Assembly (NCBI GenBank): GCA_903844385.1
Contig: CAIMTJ010000018.1
Location: 62,001 to 126,000, forward strand
From: an uncultured Burkholderiales bacterium
GTDB lineage: Bacteria; Pseudomonadota; Gammaproteobacteria; Burkholderiales; Burkholderiaceae_C
DNA: 64,000 nt
Reading direction: 5' to 3'
The translations under genes were made by a program, and so were the position numbers. Positions 37,947-47,940 of this stretch are shown in pieces. Position 1 is the stretch's first letter; each line of letters begins with the position of its first letter. The notes under the pieces were generated by a model that made no database searches, was not told where the DNA came from, and worked only from the letters and a program-made list of their open reading frames with translations.

Positions 37947-37990
37947 GTCCACGACAACGTTGCGCCCTCAGGCGTCGAGCGCGCGCCGCA

Positions 37991-38839
37991 TCAGGCGCTT
38001 GTTGGGTCTGCCAAACTGGCACTGGTGTACAAACAAATCGAAGCCGCCACCGCCACATTCAAGGACTCTTGTCCCGAGGGCTGCCAGATGCGCACGCTCA
38101 TGAAGGCCTTGCTCTGCAGCGCCTGCGACAAGCCTTGTCCCTCGTGACCCATGGCCCAGGCACAGGGGTTGGGCAGCGCGCGCGATGCGGCCAAGACATG
38201 CAAAAACTCGCCTTGGTGTGAGCTCGTGGCCAACAGCGGGACCTCCAGGGCATCGAGCGCTGGGGGCTCCAAGCCCTCCATCAACGCGAGCCCAAAATGC
38301 GCCCCCATGCCCGAGCGCATCACCTTGGGAGACCACAGCGCCACGGTGCCTTTCATGGCCAAGACTTGGGTGCAACCAAAGGCGGCGGCACTTCTGAGCA
38401 AGGTGCCCACGTTGCCCGCGTCTTGCAATCGGTCAAGCACCAAGGTGTTGGCGCGGGGGTTGATGCTGGGATTGGAGGGCAGCGCACATTCAAAGCCAAA
38501 GCCAGCGCTTGACTCAAGCGCCGAGAGACTGGCAAACAAACTGGGCGTGAGCAGCACGACGCGCTCGCACAGGGGCTGCCAACGCGCACCCAAGCGCGCC
38601 CAAGCCTCGGGGGTGAAGACGCCCGTGTGGATGACAACGCCCGCACTTTGGGCGGCCTCGCACAAATGCTCCCCCTCAATCCAAAAACGCTGGGCCAAGC
38701 GGTAGGCTGAGCTCTCATGGGCCAAGCGCCGCCAAGCTTTGAGACTGGCGTTGTCTTTGGAGCTGATGAGCTCGGGCTCGCGTGGCTGAGGGTTCGGGTG
38801 CGGGTGTGTGGGGGGCGTATCCATCGAAGGGGGTTTCAT
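37991..38839 (-). CDS. SpoU/TrmH-family RNA 2'-O-methyltransferase
   Basis: 282 aa. The C-terminal SPOUT domain shows the trefoil-knot motifs: [39 protein letters not shown] and [14 protein letters not shown]. An N-terminal substrate-binding domain ([16 protein letters not shown]) matches the RNA methyltransferases that act on rRNA. Overlaps rnhB by 4 bp (ATGA). The target nucleotide cannot be told. Confidence 0.9.
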   Translation of the reverse strand: MKPPSMDTPPTHPHPNPQPREPELISSKDNASLKAWRRLAHESSAYRLAQRFWIEGEHLCEAAQSAGVVIHTGVFTPEAWARLGARWQPLCERVVLLTPSLFASLSALESSAGFGFECALPSNPSINPRANTLVLDRLQDAGNVGTLLRSAAAFGCTQVLAMKGTVALWSPKVMRSGMGAHFGLALMEGLEPPALDALEVPLLATSSHQGEFLHVLAASRALPNPCAWAMGHEGQGLSQALQSKAFMSVRIWQPSGQESLNVAVAASICLYTSASLADPTSA

Positions 38840-39645
38840 GGCAAGGGGGAGACTTTGCGAGCGGGTTGCAAGGGGGCAAGACGGGGCTCAAGACTTGGAT
38901 GAAGCCGATGGGCCTGCAGGCCTTGCGCCAGGTGCGGATTGGGGCCCAGCGCCAAGCGCTTGGCCACGGGCGCAAAGCTCAAGCGGTGCCAAGGCGTCAC
39001 CCCCAGGCGCTCGAGAGCGTCTTGGTGCTCAGCGGTGCCATAGCCTTTGTGGGCTGCAAAGCCGTAGCCTGGGTACTCCTGGTCCAAGGCATCGCACCAC
39101 GCATCGCGGTGGACTTTGGCCAAGATGGACGCGGCTTGGATGCTAGGCACGCGGGTGTCTCCCCCCACCAAGGCAAAGGCGCGTTGGCGCAAGGTGGGCA
39201 GGCGGTTACCGTCGACCAGCACTTGCAGCGGCTCAGGCTGCAAGCCGTCCACGGCGCGGCGCATGGCCAACAGGGTCGCTTGCAAGATATTGAGTCGGTC
39301 GATCTCCTCAACACTGGCTTGGCCGATGGCAAAGCACAAGGCCTTGGCGCGAATCTCCTCACTCAAGCGAGCCCTCACTTGGGGTTTGAGCTTTTTTGAG
39401 TCATTGAGCCCCCTCACCTCTTGGTGGGGGTCCAAGATCACGGCGGCGGCCACCACAGGACCCACCCAGGGGCCTCGACCCGCTTCATCGACACCGGCAG
39501 TGAGCACGAGGGTGGCGTCCCAGGTGATGAGGCCAGTGGGATGAAGGTGGGAGTGCTCCTCGGACTGAGCCTGAGAGCGCTTGAGGCGCTCTGCGCCGCT
39601 GGGTCTGTGGGACTTGGACTTGGACTTGGACTTGGGCATGGGCAT
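38836..39645 (-). CDS. rnhB: Ribonuclease HII
   Basis: 269 aa, longer than the usual 200-210. The core motifs are [22 protein letters not shown] with the first catalytic Asp-Glu, and later VDGNRLPTL and SILAKVHRD. It removes RNA from RNA-DNA hybrids and single ribonucleotides from DNA. The first 50 residues are an added low-complexity stretch begun by a hexanucleotide repeat ([12 protein letters not shown]). A later start near the core is possible. Lies 4 bp after lpxB, as in most proteobacteria. Confidence 0.93.
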   Translation of the reverse strand: MPMPKSKSKSKSHRPSGAERLKRSQAQSEEHSHLHPTGLITWDATLVLTAGVDEAGRGPWVGPVVAAAVILDPHQEVRGLNDSKKLKPQVRARLSEEIRAKALCFAIGQASVEEIDRLNILQATLLAMRRAVDGLQPEPLQVLVDGNRLPTLRQRAFALVGGDTRVPSIQAASILAKVHRDAWCDALDQEYPGYGFAAHKGYGTAEHQDALERLGVTPWHRLSFAPVAKRLALGPNPHLAQGLQAHRLHPSLEPRLAPLQPARKVSPLP

Positions 39646-39646
39646 G
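39611..39646. repeat. Coding hexanucleotide repeats at rnhB start
   Basis: Four copies of GACTTG (39611-39634) and two of GGCATG (39635-39646), in frame; minus-strand product Met-Pro twice, then Lys-Ser four times. Confidence 0.9.
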
Positions 39647-39649
39647 GGC

Positions 39650-40837
39650 CTAGTGTTCGCTCGGTGTGGGGGCCATGAGGCGACTCAAGACCTCCACACA
39701 AAGGGCCGGGGTGTCGCGTGTCAAGGCCAGGTGCAGCTCGTGCATGCGGGTGCGGTAGCGCTCAACACGCTCGCTGTCATCCAACCACGCCAAGGTCTCG
39801 AGGGCCAAGGCCTGGGGCTGAGCGCGCGACTGAAGCAACTCCGGCACCACAAAGTCTTGGCACAAGATGTTGGGCAATCCGACCCAGGGCTGGAGCTTTT
39901 GGCGCTTCATGATGAGCCAACTGAGCCCATTCATGTGGTAAGCGATCACCATGGGCCGCTTCAAGAGCGCAGCCTCCAAGGTGGCTGTGCCACTGGCAAT
40001 CAAACTGACACTGCAAGCGGCCAAGGCCAAGTGGGACTGCCCAACCAGCACTTGGCAATCAGCAGCGAGCCCCAATTGAGCGACCATGGCTTGCAGTCTG
40101 GCTTGGTGCACAGGCAAGGTGGGCAAGACAAATTGAAGGTCAGGCTCGCGCTCGCGCATGATCACGGCCGCCCTTAAAAAGCGAAGCGCCAAATGATCGA
40201 TCTCGCTCGTGCGCGAACCGGGCATCAAGGCCACCACCCGCTGAGTGGGGGTGAATCCAAGCGTTGCACGCGCCGCCAGGCCATCGACCTCCAGTGGGAT
40301 GGTGGCGGCCAAGGGGTGGCCTACGTAGGTCGCAGGAATGCCGTGAGACTGCAGCAAAGCGGGCTCAAAAGGAAAGAGGCACAGCACATGGTCAACGCTT
40401 TGCGCCAAGACGGGTATGCGGTGTGCACGCCATGCCCACACCGAGGGGCAGACAAACTGCACGCTTGGGATACCCTGGCTGCGCAAGGTTTTGGCCAACG
40501 ACAAGTTGAAGTCCGGCGCGTCCACACCGATGAAGAGCTGCGGGGGCTTTGCAAGACAGCGGCGAGCCAGCTCGCGCCGAATGCCCACAATGCGGCGGTA
40601 GTGGCGCAAGACTTCCACATAGCCCCTCACCGCCAACTCCTTGGCCGGCCACCAAGCGTCAAACCCCAAGGCCACCATGCGCTCGCCACCGATGCCATAC
40701 AACTTGAGGCCCGGCCAGTGCGCTTGGAGCTGAGGGATGAGCAGGGCTGCGAGCAAGTCACCCGAGGCCTCCCCCACCACCATCGCCATGGTGGTGGGGG
40801 AGGTCTGGGTCTGGATGAACTCGGGCAATCCTGGCAT
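39650..40837 (-). CDS. lpxB: Lipid-A-disaccharide synthase
   Basis: 395 aa from ATG 40837, chosen because it follows the lpxA stop by 7 bp; a longer frame overlaps lpxA. Motifs: [17 protein letters not shown] at the N-terminus, [15 protein letters not shown] in the middle and [24 protein letters not shown] near residue 310. It condenses UDP-diacylglucosamine with lipid X to form the lipid A disaccharide at the inner membrane. Confidence 0.97.
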   Translation of the reverse strand: MPGLPEFIQTQTSPTTMAMVVGEASGDLLAALLIPQLQAHWPGLKLYGIGGERMVALGFDAWWPAKELAVRGYVEVLRHYRRIVGIRRELARRCLAKPPQLFIGVDAPDFNLSLAKTLRSQGIPSVQFVCPSVWAWRAHRIPVLAQSVDHVLCLFPFEPALLQSHGIPATYVGHPLAATIPLEVDGLAARATLGFTPTQRVVALMPGSRTSEIDHLALRFLRAAVIMREREPDLQFVLPTLPVHQARLQAMVAQLGLAADCQVLVGQSHLALAACSVSLIASGTATLEAALLKRPMVIAYHMNGLSWLIMKRQKLQPWVGLPNILCQDFVVPELLQSRAQPQALALETLAWLDDSERVERYRTRMHELHLALTRDTPALCVEVLSRLMAPTPSEH

Positions 40838-40844
40838 GGCGGCG

Positions 40845-41639
40845 TCAGCGCACGATGCCGCGGTCTTTGGGCGTGTGCGACAAAAAGGTGAGCATGTCGC
40901 CCACATCCTGGGCGGCCTCGGGGTGATCGACACCCAATTGAGCAATGCGCTCCATGGCCGATTGCAAGGTGAGGTCGTCTCGGTACAAGGCCTTGTGCAT
41001 GTCTTTGACGACCTTGATGCGCGCGGGTGAAAAACCCCGCCGCTTCAAGCCCTCAAAATTCATCGACCGCGCCTTGGCAGGCTGCCCTTGGCACATGACA
41101 AAGGGGGGGAGATCGGCAAAGAGGAGCGCATTCATGGACGTGAAACTGTGCGCACCAATGCGACAAAATTGGTGCACGACGGTGAACCCGCCCAAAATCA
41201 CCCAGTCTTGCACTTCAACGTGACCGGCAAGCTGGGTGTTGTTGGCAAAAATGGTGTGACTGCCCACTTGGCAGTCGTGGGCCAAATGCACATAGGCCAT
41301 GATCCAGTTGTCGTCACCGAGTCGCGTGACCCCCTTGTCAAGCGCAGTACCAATGTTGAAGGTGCAAAACTCACGGATGACATTGCGCTGACCAATCACG
41401 AGTTGAGTGGGCTCGCCAGCATATTTCTTGTCTTGCGGCACGGCGCCCAAGGAGTTGAACTGAAAGATCTGGTTGTCTTCACCGATGGTGGTGTGACCTT
41501 CGAGCACGCAATGTGCTGCAATGGAGGTGCCACGCGCAATGCGCACGTGCGGACCGATGGTGGTGTAGGGGCCCACCCGAACGCTGCTGTCCAACTCAGC
41601 CTTGGGGTCAACGAGGGCGCTTGGGTGAATGAGGGTCAT
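40845..41639 (-). CDS. lpxA: UDP-N-acetylglucosamine O-acyltransferase
   Basis: 264 aa left-handed beta-helix with hexapeptide repeats. The catalytic His lies in YVHLAHDCQVGSHTIFAN near residue 122. C-terminal helices (GLKRRGFSPARIKVVKDMHKALYRDDL) complete the fold. First committed step of lipid A synthesis; part of the lpxD-fabZ-lpxA-lpxB run. Confidence 0.97.
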   Translation of the reverse strand: MTLIHPSALVDPKAELDSSVRVGPYTTIGPHVRIARGTSIAAHCVLEGHTTIGEDNQIFQFNSLGAVPQDKKYAGEPTQLVIGQRNVIREFCTFNIGTALDKGVTRLGDDNWIMAYVHLAHDCQVGSHTIFANNTQLAGHVEVQDWVILGGFTVVHQFCRIGAHSFTSMNALLFADLPPFVMCQGQPAKARSMNFEGLKRRGFSPARIKVVKDMHKALYRDDLTLQSAMERIAQLGVDHPEAAQDVGDMLTFLSHTPKDRGIVR

Positions 41640-41775
41640 GGGCTAGAACTCAAAAAGAAAGAAAGGTCAACGTCTGCAAATCAATTTCTAAAGATCAATG
41701 GCTTAGAGCCCATTGCGCGCTGCAGTCTAGCGCCCCCAAGGACCCCAGCCAGCGCTCCAGGCTTGGGGCCCACTC

Positions 41776-42234
41776 TCACGCGGGCTTGGTCGGCTCGATG
41801 GCTCTGGAGGTGCACATCAACTGCGCCTCGCACACCAAATCCGAGGCCACCCAGGCTTTGGCGTTGAATTTAAAAATACCGGCTCGCATGCGGTCGAGCT
41901 CCACATCCAGGATCAACTGATCCCCAGGCTCCACGGGTCGTTTAAAGCGCGCCCCATCAATGCCAGCGAAATAATAAACCGACTCCGAGTCGCTCGAGGT
42001 TTGAAGAATATCAAAACTCAGCAGCGCTGCCGCTTGCGCCAAGGCTTCCAAGATCAACACCCCAGGCATCACTGGACGGTGGGGGAAGTGACCGACAAAA
42101 TAGGGCTCGTTGATGGAGACGTTTTTGAGCGCTTTGATGCGTTTACCGCTCTCGAGCTCGAGCACCCGATCGACCAGCAAAATCGGATATCGGTGGGGGA
42201 GTTGTTTGAGAATGTGGTGGATGTCCATGATCAT
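41776..42234 (-). CDS. fabZ: 3-hydroxyacyl-ACP dehydratase FabZ
   Basis: 152 aa hot-dog fold. [15 protein letters not shown] near residue 10 and the active-site segment [24 protein letters not shown] with catalytic His and Glu. It dehydrates 3-hydroxyacyl-ACP in fatty-acid elongation, competing with LpxA/LpxD for the same substrate. 4-bp overlap with lpxD. Confidence 0.97.
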   Translation of the reverse strand: MIMDIHHILKQLPHRYPILLVDRVLELESGKRIKALKNVSINEPYFVGHFPHRPVMPGVLILEALAQAAALLSFDILQTSSDSESVYYFAGIDGARFKRPVEPGDQLILDVELDRMRAGIFKFNAKAWVASDLVCEAQLMCTSRAIEPTKPA

Positions 42235-43259
42235 GCTGGGGGTCCCTTGCGCAAAGCGTTCTCACGCTCGAGTGTCAAAATTCGTTGTCGCAGTCGGTGA
42301 AGCTGCTTTAAGGCGGCGGCATTTTTCTCCCACTGGGCGTTGTCATCGAGCGGGAAAAATCCACTGTAGTGCCCCGCCGCAGCAATGGAGCGCGTGACCA
42401 CACTCGCTGCCGAGATGTGCACCGAGTCGGCCAAGCTCAAGTGACCCAAAATCACCGCCCCGCCGCCCACCGTGCAATGCCGCCCGATGGTGGCGCTCCC
42501 AGCCACACCCACACAGCCGGCCAAGGCAGAATGCGCACCGATGTGCACATTGTGACCGATTTGAATGAGGTTATCCAATTTCACACCGTCTTCAATGACC
42601 GTGTCGACCAAGGCACCGCGGTCGATGCACGTGTTGGCCCCGATCTCCACGCCGTCGCCAATGCGCACGGCAGCGAGTTGTTCGATTTTGATCCAATGCC
42701 CCTGGGAGTCTTGGGCAAACCCAAAACCGTCTGCGCCCACCACGACCCCAGCGTGCAAGATGCAGTCGCGCCCTATGACACAGCCTTCGCCCACGCTCAC
42801 GTGGGATTTGAGCCAGGTGCCCTCACCGACCACGGCGCCACGCTCGATCACACACAGTGGCCCCACGCGTGCACTGGCCGCGACCTGAGCCTGGGGGTGC
42901 ACGACGCTGCTGGGGTGAATCTGGGCCGGCTCGGGCGCACCACGCTCGCCGTCGGCGAGGCGGTCATGCTCGCGCGCTCTCTTGGCCCACCACTGTGACA
43001 ATCGGGCATAGTACAAATAGGGCTGGGCGGTCACGATCAAGGCCTGCTCGGGGCGTGCCAAGGCAGCGGATTCGCCAGAGACGATGACAGCGCCGGCTTG
43101 GGTGGTTTGCAGCTCCTGGGCGTAGCGCGCATGGCTTAAAAAGCTGAGCGCCTCAGGTGTCGCCTGGGCCAGGGGCTTGATCGACGACAAGACCGTGTCT
43201 GGCGAGCCACGCAACTGCCCCCCCAGGGCTTGAATGATGTCAGCGAGCTTGGCCTGCAC
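42231..43259 (-). CDS. lpxD: UDP-3-O-(3-hydroxyacyl)glucosamine N-acyltransferase
   Basis: 342 aa. N-terminal uridine-binding domain ([23 protein letters not shown]), then hexapeptide repeats forming a beta-helix, with the catalytic His near [20 protein letters not shown], and a C-terminal helix that ends in [12 protein letters not shown]. Adds the second acyl chain in lipid A synthesis. Starts 15 bp after ompH. Confidence 0.97.
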   Translation of the reverse strand: MQAKLADIIQALGGQLRGSPDTVLSSIKPLAQATPEALSFLSHARYAQELQTTQAGAVIVSGESAALARPEQALIVTAQPYLYYARLSQWWAKRAREHDRLADGERGAPEPAQIHPSSVVHPQAQVAASARVGPLCVIERGAVVGEGTWLKSHVSVGEGCVIGRDCILHAGVVVGADGFGFAQDSQGHWIKIEQLAAVRIGDGVEIGANTCIDRGALVDTVIEDGVKLDNLIQIGHNVHIGAHSALAGCVGVAGSATIGRHCTVGGGAVILGHLSLADSVHISAASVVTRSIAAAGHYSGFFPLDDNAQWEKNAAALKQLHRLRQRILTLERENALRKGPPA

Positions 43260-43274
43260 GTAGACCTTGGGCGA

Positions 43275-43865
43275 TTATTTGCTGCTCGGACCGGGCCCTG
43301 GCCCTGGAGCTGGCGACAAACCCGAGCCGTTGGTGTTGCCAAACGCGGGGCTTGAGCCGCCCGCATTGGCGTTGATGGCCTTGATCACTTTGTCGGTGAT
43401 GTCGTGCTTGGGGTTGATGTAGACAGCCTCTTGGAGCACGAGGTCGTATTTTTCACTCTCAGCGACTTGGCGCACCACGCGGTTGGCTTTTTCCAAGACT
43501 TGTTGGAATTCTTCGTTTTTGCGGGTGTTCAAATCTTCTTGAAATTCGCGGCGTTTTCTCTGGAAATCACGATCGAGCTCAATCACCGCTTTTTGCCGGC
43601 TCATGCGCTGGGACTCGGGCAGTGTGGGGCCGTCGCGGTCGAGTTTTTCCGAGGCACTCTTGAGACTGTTGCCCATGTCGACCAAATCGCGCTCACGCTT
43701 GGAGAACTCTTGTTCGAGCTTGGATTGGGCGGCCTTGGCGGTGTTGGCTTCGCGGAAAATTCGGTCGGTGTTGACGTAGCCCACTCGAAACTCTTGCGCG
43801 TGAGCGGCCCAAACGGCGCCCAGCATGATGAGGGAGAAAAAAATGTGACGCAAAATAGTGTTCAT
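43275..43865 (-). CDS. skp: OmpH/Skp-family periplasmic chaperone
   Basis: 196 aa with signal peptide (to about AAHA at residue 22) and the long coiled coil typical of Skp (LEQEFSKRERDLVDMGNSLKS, FQRKRREFQEDLNTRKNEEF). It holds unfolded outer-membrane proteins. The C-terminus has an unusual Gly/Pro-rich tail (PGPGPGP) beyond the family end. Its ATG overlaps the last base of bamA. Confidence 0.93.
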   Translation of the reverse strand: MNTILRHIFFSLIMLGAVWAAHAQEFRVGYVNTDRIFREANTAKAAQSKLEQEFSKRERDLVDMGNSLKSASEKLDRDGPTLPESQRMSRQKAVIELDRDFQRKRREFQEDLNTRKNEEFQQVLEKANRVVRQVAESEKYDLVLQEAVYINPKHDITDKVIKAINANAGGSSPAFGNTNGSGLSPAPGPGPGPSSK

Positions 43866-46162
43866 TAAAACGATGTCCCAATTTGGAATTGCAATTTCTG
43901 GATTCTATCTCCAGGAAGGATGTGTACGGGGTTGGCGATGGCAAATCGCAGTGGGCCCATGGGAGAGACCCAACTGATCCCCAGGCCGTAGGAGCTCCTC
44001 AAGCTTTGGAGCTTGATGGGTTCAAACTCACCAAAGACGTTACCGATGTCAAAGAAGCTGTACAAGCGCAGCGATTTGTCGTTCCCAGCTCCCGGGAAAG
44101 GGAGGTAAAACTCGGCGTTGCCCACAACTTTTTTAGCCCCCCCCACCACCAAGCCAGTGATGTCACGCGGCCCCAGTGAGCCCTGGTCAAAGCCTCGCAC
44201 CGAGCCCAAGCCCCCCACGTAATAGTCTTTGAAGATGGGAAAGGGCTGGCCTTGGAGACCACGACCGGCTCCCACCTCGCCATTCAAAGCGATGCTGTAC
44301 TGCTTGGACAAGGGGATGAAGTACTGGTACTGGGAGCCCGCGCGCACATAGCGAAGCGCGCCTTGGAAAGACACATCGGAATAGGCCCGCGCAAAGGTGC
44401 CTCGGGTGGGCGCCATCACGCTGTCTCTGGAGTCGCGAATCCAGCCCAAGTTCATCGGAAACGATGTCGTGGTGAAGCCAAAACGGTTGGCGTAATCCAA
44501 GTAAGAGGCCGGAATGCTGGTGCCAGGCACAATTTGCGTTTGCTCAGCCGTGATGCCCGCCACCACCCGGTCGAGCTCGGTCACTGGAACGCCAAAACGC
44601 ATCCCCAGGCCTGAGGTGACCATGCGGTAATTCCCCGCCTCGTCGTTGTAGGGGCGCTGAGAGCGGTGAGAAAACTCAAACGTTCTGGAGATACCATCCT
44701 CGGTGAAATACGGATTGGTGGTGTTGATGGTGAAGACTTGGTTGTACTTGCTGGTGCTCACCTGGGTGCCCAAAAAGTTACCCGTACCAAAGATATTGTC
44801 TTGGGTGATGCCAAAGGTGACGAAGAGCTTTTCATAAGACGAAAAACCAGCCCCCAACTGCAAGGATCCTGTGGGCTTTTCCACCACGTTGACGAGCAAA
44901 TCGACTTGGTCTTGCGAGCCGGGGACGTCTTGGGTCTCGATGTTCACCTCTTTGAAGTAGCCCAAGCGCTCGACGCGGTCGCGCGAGAGGCGAATGCGGT
45001 CGCCGTCGTACCAGGCCGACTCCATTTGTCTGAATTCGCGGCGAATGATCTCATCGCGCGTCCTGGTGTTGCCCGCCAAGTTGATGCGCCGCACGTAGGC
45101 ACGTCGAGACGGATCGGCTTGGAGCACGAGTTTGACCTGGTTGGTGCTGCGGTCTATCTCGGTGCGAGGCTCCACGCGTGCGAATGCAAAACCAAAGTTG
45201 CCAAAGTAATCGGTGAACGCCTTGGTGGTGAGGCTCACGTCGTTGGCGTTGTAGGTCTGCCCGGCCTTGACGGTGATCAAGGCCTTGAACTCATCCTCAC
45301 GCCCCAAATAGTAGCCCTCCAAAGAGATGTCAGACACGACAAAACGATCGCCCTCGGTGATGTTGACGGTGATCACAATGCTTTGACGGTCGGGTGAAAT
45401 CGACACCTGGGTGGAGTCGATGCGAAACTCCAAAAATCCTCGCGAGAGGTAAAAAGACTTCAAAGTTTCCAAATCGGCGTTGAGCTTGGTGCGCGAATAG
45501 CGATCGGACTTGGTGTACCACGACAGCCAGTTACCGGTGTTCAAATCGAGCTGTTTTCTCAAATCCGATTCGCTGAAAAAATGGTTTCCTTGCAAGCGTA
45601 TTTCTTTGATCTTGGCGACATCGCCCTCGATCACGCTGAAGGTGAGGTTCACGCGGTTTCTCTCAATGGGGGTGATGGTGCTGGTGATCTCCGCGCCGTA
45701 AAGACTCTTGTTGATGTACTGGCGCTTGATTTCTTGCTCGGCACGGTCGGCCAAGGCTTTATCAAAGGGGCGACCATCGGAGAGTCCAATTTCACGCAGG
45801 GCTTTTTTGAGGGTGTCTTTGTCAAACTCTTTGGTGCCCACGAATTCGACGCTGGAGATGATGGGCCGCTCCTCCACGATCACGAGCACCACCGCTTGCA
45901 GTGTTTGGATGCGCACGTCCTTAAAGAGTCCCAAGGAAAAAAGCGAACGAATGGCCGCTGTGCCTTTTTCATCCGAATACGTCTCGCCCACTTTGAAGGG
46001 CAAGGAGGCGAACACCGTGCCGGGCTCCACGCGCTGCAAGCCTTCCACGCGGATATCGGTCATCACAAATGGCTCAGTGGCGTGCACGCTCAAAGGCGTG
46101 AGCACCATGGCACCCAAGACCACGATCAGGGAAGCAAAAAAACGCGTAAAAAGTGAGGGCAT
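43865..46162 (-). CDS. bamA: Outer membrane assembly factor BamA
   Basis: 765 aa from ATG 46162; a longer frame to 46252 has no support. Signal peptide ends at VHATEP. Five POTRA domains (FVMTDIRVEGLQRVEPGTVFASLP starts the first) and a 16-strand barrel. The lid-loop hallmark VRGF appears in GSVRGFDQGS; the protein ends with FQIGTSF. It inserts beta-barrel proteins into the outer membrane. Confidence 0.98.
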   Translation of the reverse strand: MPSLFTRFFASLIVVLGAMVLTPLSVHATEPFVMTDIRVEGLQRVEPGTVFASLPFKVGETYSDEKGTAAIRSLFSLGLFKDVRIQTLQAVVLVIVEERPIISSVEFVGTKEFDKDTLKKALREIGLSDGRPFDKALADRAEQEIKRQYINKSLYGAEITSTITPIERNRVNLTFSVIEGDVAKIKEIRLQGNHFFSESDLRKQLDLNTGNWLSWYTKSDRYSRTKLNADLETLKSFYLSRGFLEFRIDSTQVSISPDRQSIVITVNITEGDRFVVSDISLEGYYLGREDEFKALITVKAGQTYNANDVSLTTKAFTDYFGNFGFAFARVEPRTEIDRSTNQVKLVLQADPSRRAYVRRINLAGNTRTRDEIIRREFRQMESAWYDGDRIRLSRDRVERLGYFKEVNIETQDVPGSQDQVDLLVNVVEKPTGSLQLGAGFSSYEKLFVTFGITQDNIFGTGNFLGTQVSTSKYNQVFTINTTNPYFTEDGISRTFEFSHRSQRPYNDEAGNYRMVTSGLGMRFGVPVTELDRVVAGITAEQTQIVPGTSIPASYLDYANRFGFTTTSFPMNLGWIRDSRDSVMAPTRGTFARAYSDVSFQGALRYVRAGSQYQYFIPLSKQYSIALNGEVGAGRGLQGQPFPIFKDYYVGGLGSVRGFDQGSLGPRDITGLVVGGAKKVVGNAEFYLPFPGAGNDKSLRLYSFFDIGNVFGEFEPIKLQSLRSSYGLGISWVSPMGPLRFAIANPVHILPGDRIQKLQFQIGTSF

Positions 46163-46297
46163 GATCGGGCTAGGGGTTTGGGGTCGTTCAAATTGCTGAT
46201 GAGGGTGTGCTGCTGCGAGTATAAATGACCAAGACGCCTCACAAACACCCAAGCGTGACTCAATTGCACACCGCCCAAGGTTTCAAGGGGCCACTTT

Positions 46298-47902
46298 TCA
46301 CCCTATCCACCAGCGCACGATGTCGTTTCTCAAAGCCAAGAGCGTCAAAATCAACACCACCATCAGCCCCAAGCGTTGGATTTTGCCCCACAAAGCAGCG
46401 CCAATGACTCGACCCGTCAAGGCTTGCCAGGCATAGGCGAGCAAGTGGCCACCATCGAGCACCGGTATGGGGAGCAAATTAAAAATACCCAAATTGACGC
46501 TCACCAGACCCAAATACGCCAAATACGCCGACAGCCCCAAACCCGCAGACTGCCCAGCATACTTGGCCAAAGTCAATGGCCCGCCCAAATTGGACCAAGA
46601 CTCAGAGGTGGCAAAGAGTTGACCCATGGCCTTCAAGGTTTGGCCCATCCAGTCAAGGCTCGTGTGCAGCGCACGAGTGAAGGCTCGCCACGGACCCGAT
46701 TGAACCGTCACACGCTCCTCTTTGCCGCCTAAGTAAATGCCCACCCGAGCAGAAAAGACCCCAGCACGATCCTCGTGTGGGGTCGCGCGCAGCGTGAAGT
46801 TGAGGGTTTGCTCAAGCGACTCGGGCCGAATGCGAGAGCGGTGTTCACCGATCTCACCGATCTCACCGGGCTCAGAGCGCACGGCTGGTTCACCCCCACC
46901 CCCTTGAACACCCTCAGGCCCTGCCTCGCGAACGATCTGCCAAGCCATGTCTTGAGCCTGAGTGCCCTGCAAGCTTTGTGCAATTCGTCGCCTCAAGTCG
47001 GCCGCATCGCTCACGGCCACCCCGTCCACCGAGATCACCCGGTCTTGGGGCTTCAAGCCGGCGCGCTCTGCGGGGCTGGCGGCACTGACACTTTGAATCA
47101 CCGCTGCGCGGTAAGGACCTTGAAAGCCCAGGGCTTCCAAGTTGTCGGGCACGTCCTCCAAAGACCAAGGCAGATCATGGCGTTGTTGGACCCCTGGGGC
47201 CTGTGCCTTTTGCGTCCACACCACGGCATCGAGGTGCTCGCGCCTGAGTGACTCGAGTTGCTCCTCAAAATCCTCCAAGCTCTCGACTTGGTGCGGCGCA
47301 CGCCCTCCAATCCCCACCGAGAGCACACGCTCACCGGCCTCAAAGCCCAGTTTTTGAGCCACCGATGCGGGCACGGGACTGGCCAACACCGGCGCCATTT
47401 GCTCCACGCCCCAAAGATACATGACCCAAGTGAGCAGCACGCACAGCAGTAAATTGGCCAGGGGGCCTGCCAGCACGATCAAACTCCTCTTGAACAAGCT
47501 TTGCGACTCAAAAAGAGCCGCTCGGTCGTGATCACTCAAGGGCTCGGTGAGAGCGCGCTCTTGCACATGGGCCTCATCCCAAAACGACACATAGCCGCCC
47601 AGCGGGATCAAGCTCAACACAAATTCGCTGCGCTCCAGAGTGCCTTGGCGACGGCTGCTGCTGCCCCCAAGCGCTTGGTCAGCTTGAGCCTCACCTTCCC
47701 CGTCACGGTGACTGGCTGGCTCTCTTGAGGGGCCCAGCGCAAACGCTGGACCAAAGGGGCGGCGATAAAGCACGGGACCAAAGCCCAGCGAGAAGCGCAG
47801 CACACGCACACCACAAAGCACCGCCACTTTGTAGTGGCCGTACTCGTGCACAGCCACCAGCACAGCCAGCGCGGCTAAAAAAGCCCATAAACTTTGCATC
47901 AA
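46298..47902 (-). CDS. rseP: Site-2 protease RseP (sigma-E pathway)
   Basis: 534 aa, about 80 longer than typical. Zinc site HEYGH near residue 19 and the second metal motif LPIPVLDGGHLL near residue 475, with PDZ domains between (FEAGERVLSVGI, LKPQDRVISVDGV). It cleaves the anti-sigma factor RseA inside the membrane. Extra length comes from two low-complexity inserts, one rich in Gln/Ser/Arg after the first membrane helix and one with GEIGEIGE in the second PDZ. Confidence 0.95.
   Translation of the reverse strand: MMQSLWAFLAALAVLVAVHEYGHYKVAVLCGVRVLRFSLGFGPVLYRRPFGPAFALGPSREPASHRDGEGEAQADQALGGSSSRRQGTLERSEFVLSLIPLGGYVSFWDEAHVQERALTEPLSDHDRAALFESQSLFKRSLIVLAGPLANLLLCVLLTWVMYLWGVEQMAPVLASPVPASVAQKLGFEAGERVLSVGIGGRAPHQVESLEDFEEQLESLRREHLDAVVWTQKAQAPGVQQRHDLPWSLEDVPDNLEALGFQGPYRAAVIQSVSAASPAERAGLKPQDRVISVDGVAVSDAADLRRRIAQSLQGTQAQDMAWQIVREAGPEGVQGGGGEPAVRSEPGEIGEIGEHRSRIRPESLEQTLNFTLRATPHEDRAGVFSARVGIYLGGKEERVTVQSGPWRAFTRALHTSLDWMGQTLKAMGQLFATSESWSNLGGPLTLAKYAGQSAGLGLSAYLAYLGLVSVNLGIFNLLPIPVLDGGHLLAYAWQALTGRVIGAALWGKIQRLGLMVVLILTLLALRNDIVRWWIG
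46845..46871. repeat. Coding 9-bp tandem repeat in rseP
   Basis: TCACCGATC twice then TCACCGGGC, in frame, encoding Gly-Glu-Ile repeats. Confidence 0.85.
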
Positions 47903-47940
47903 AAGTTCCCTGCGTTAAACCCAACGGTGAGAAGGAGGAC

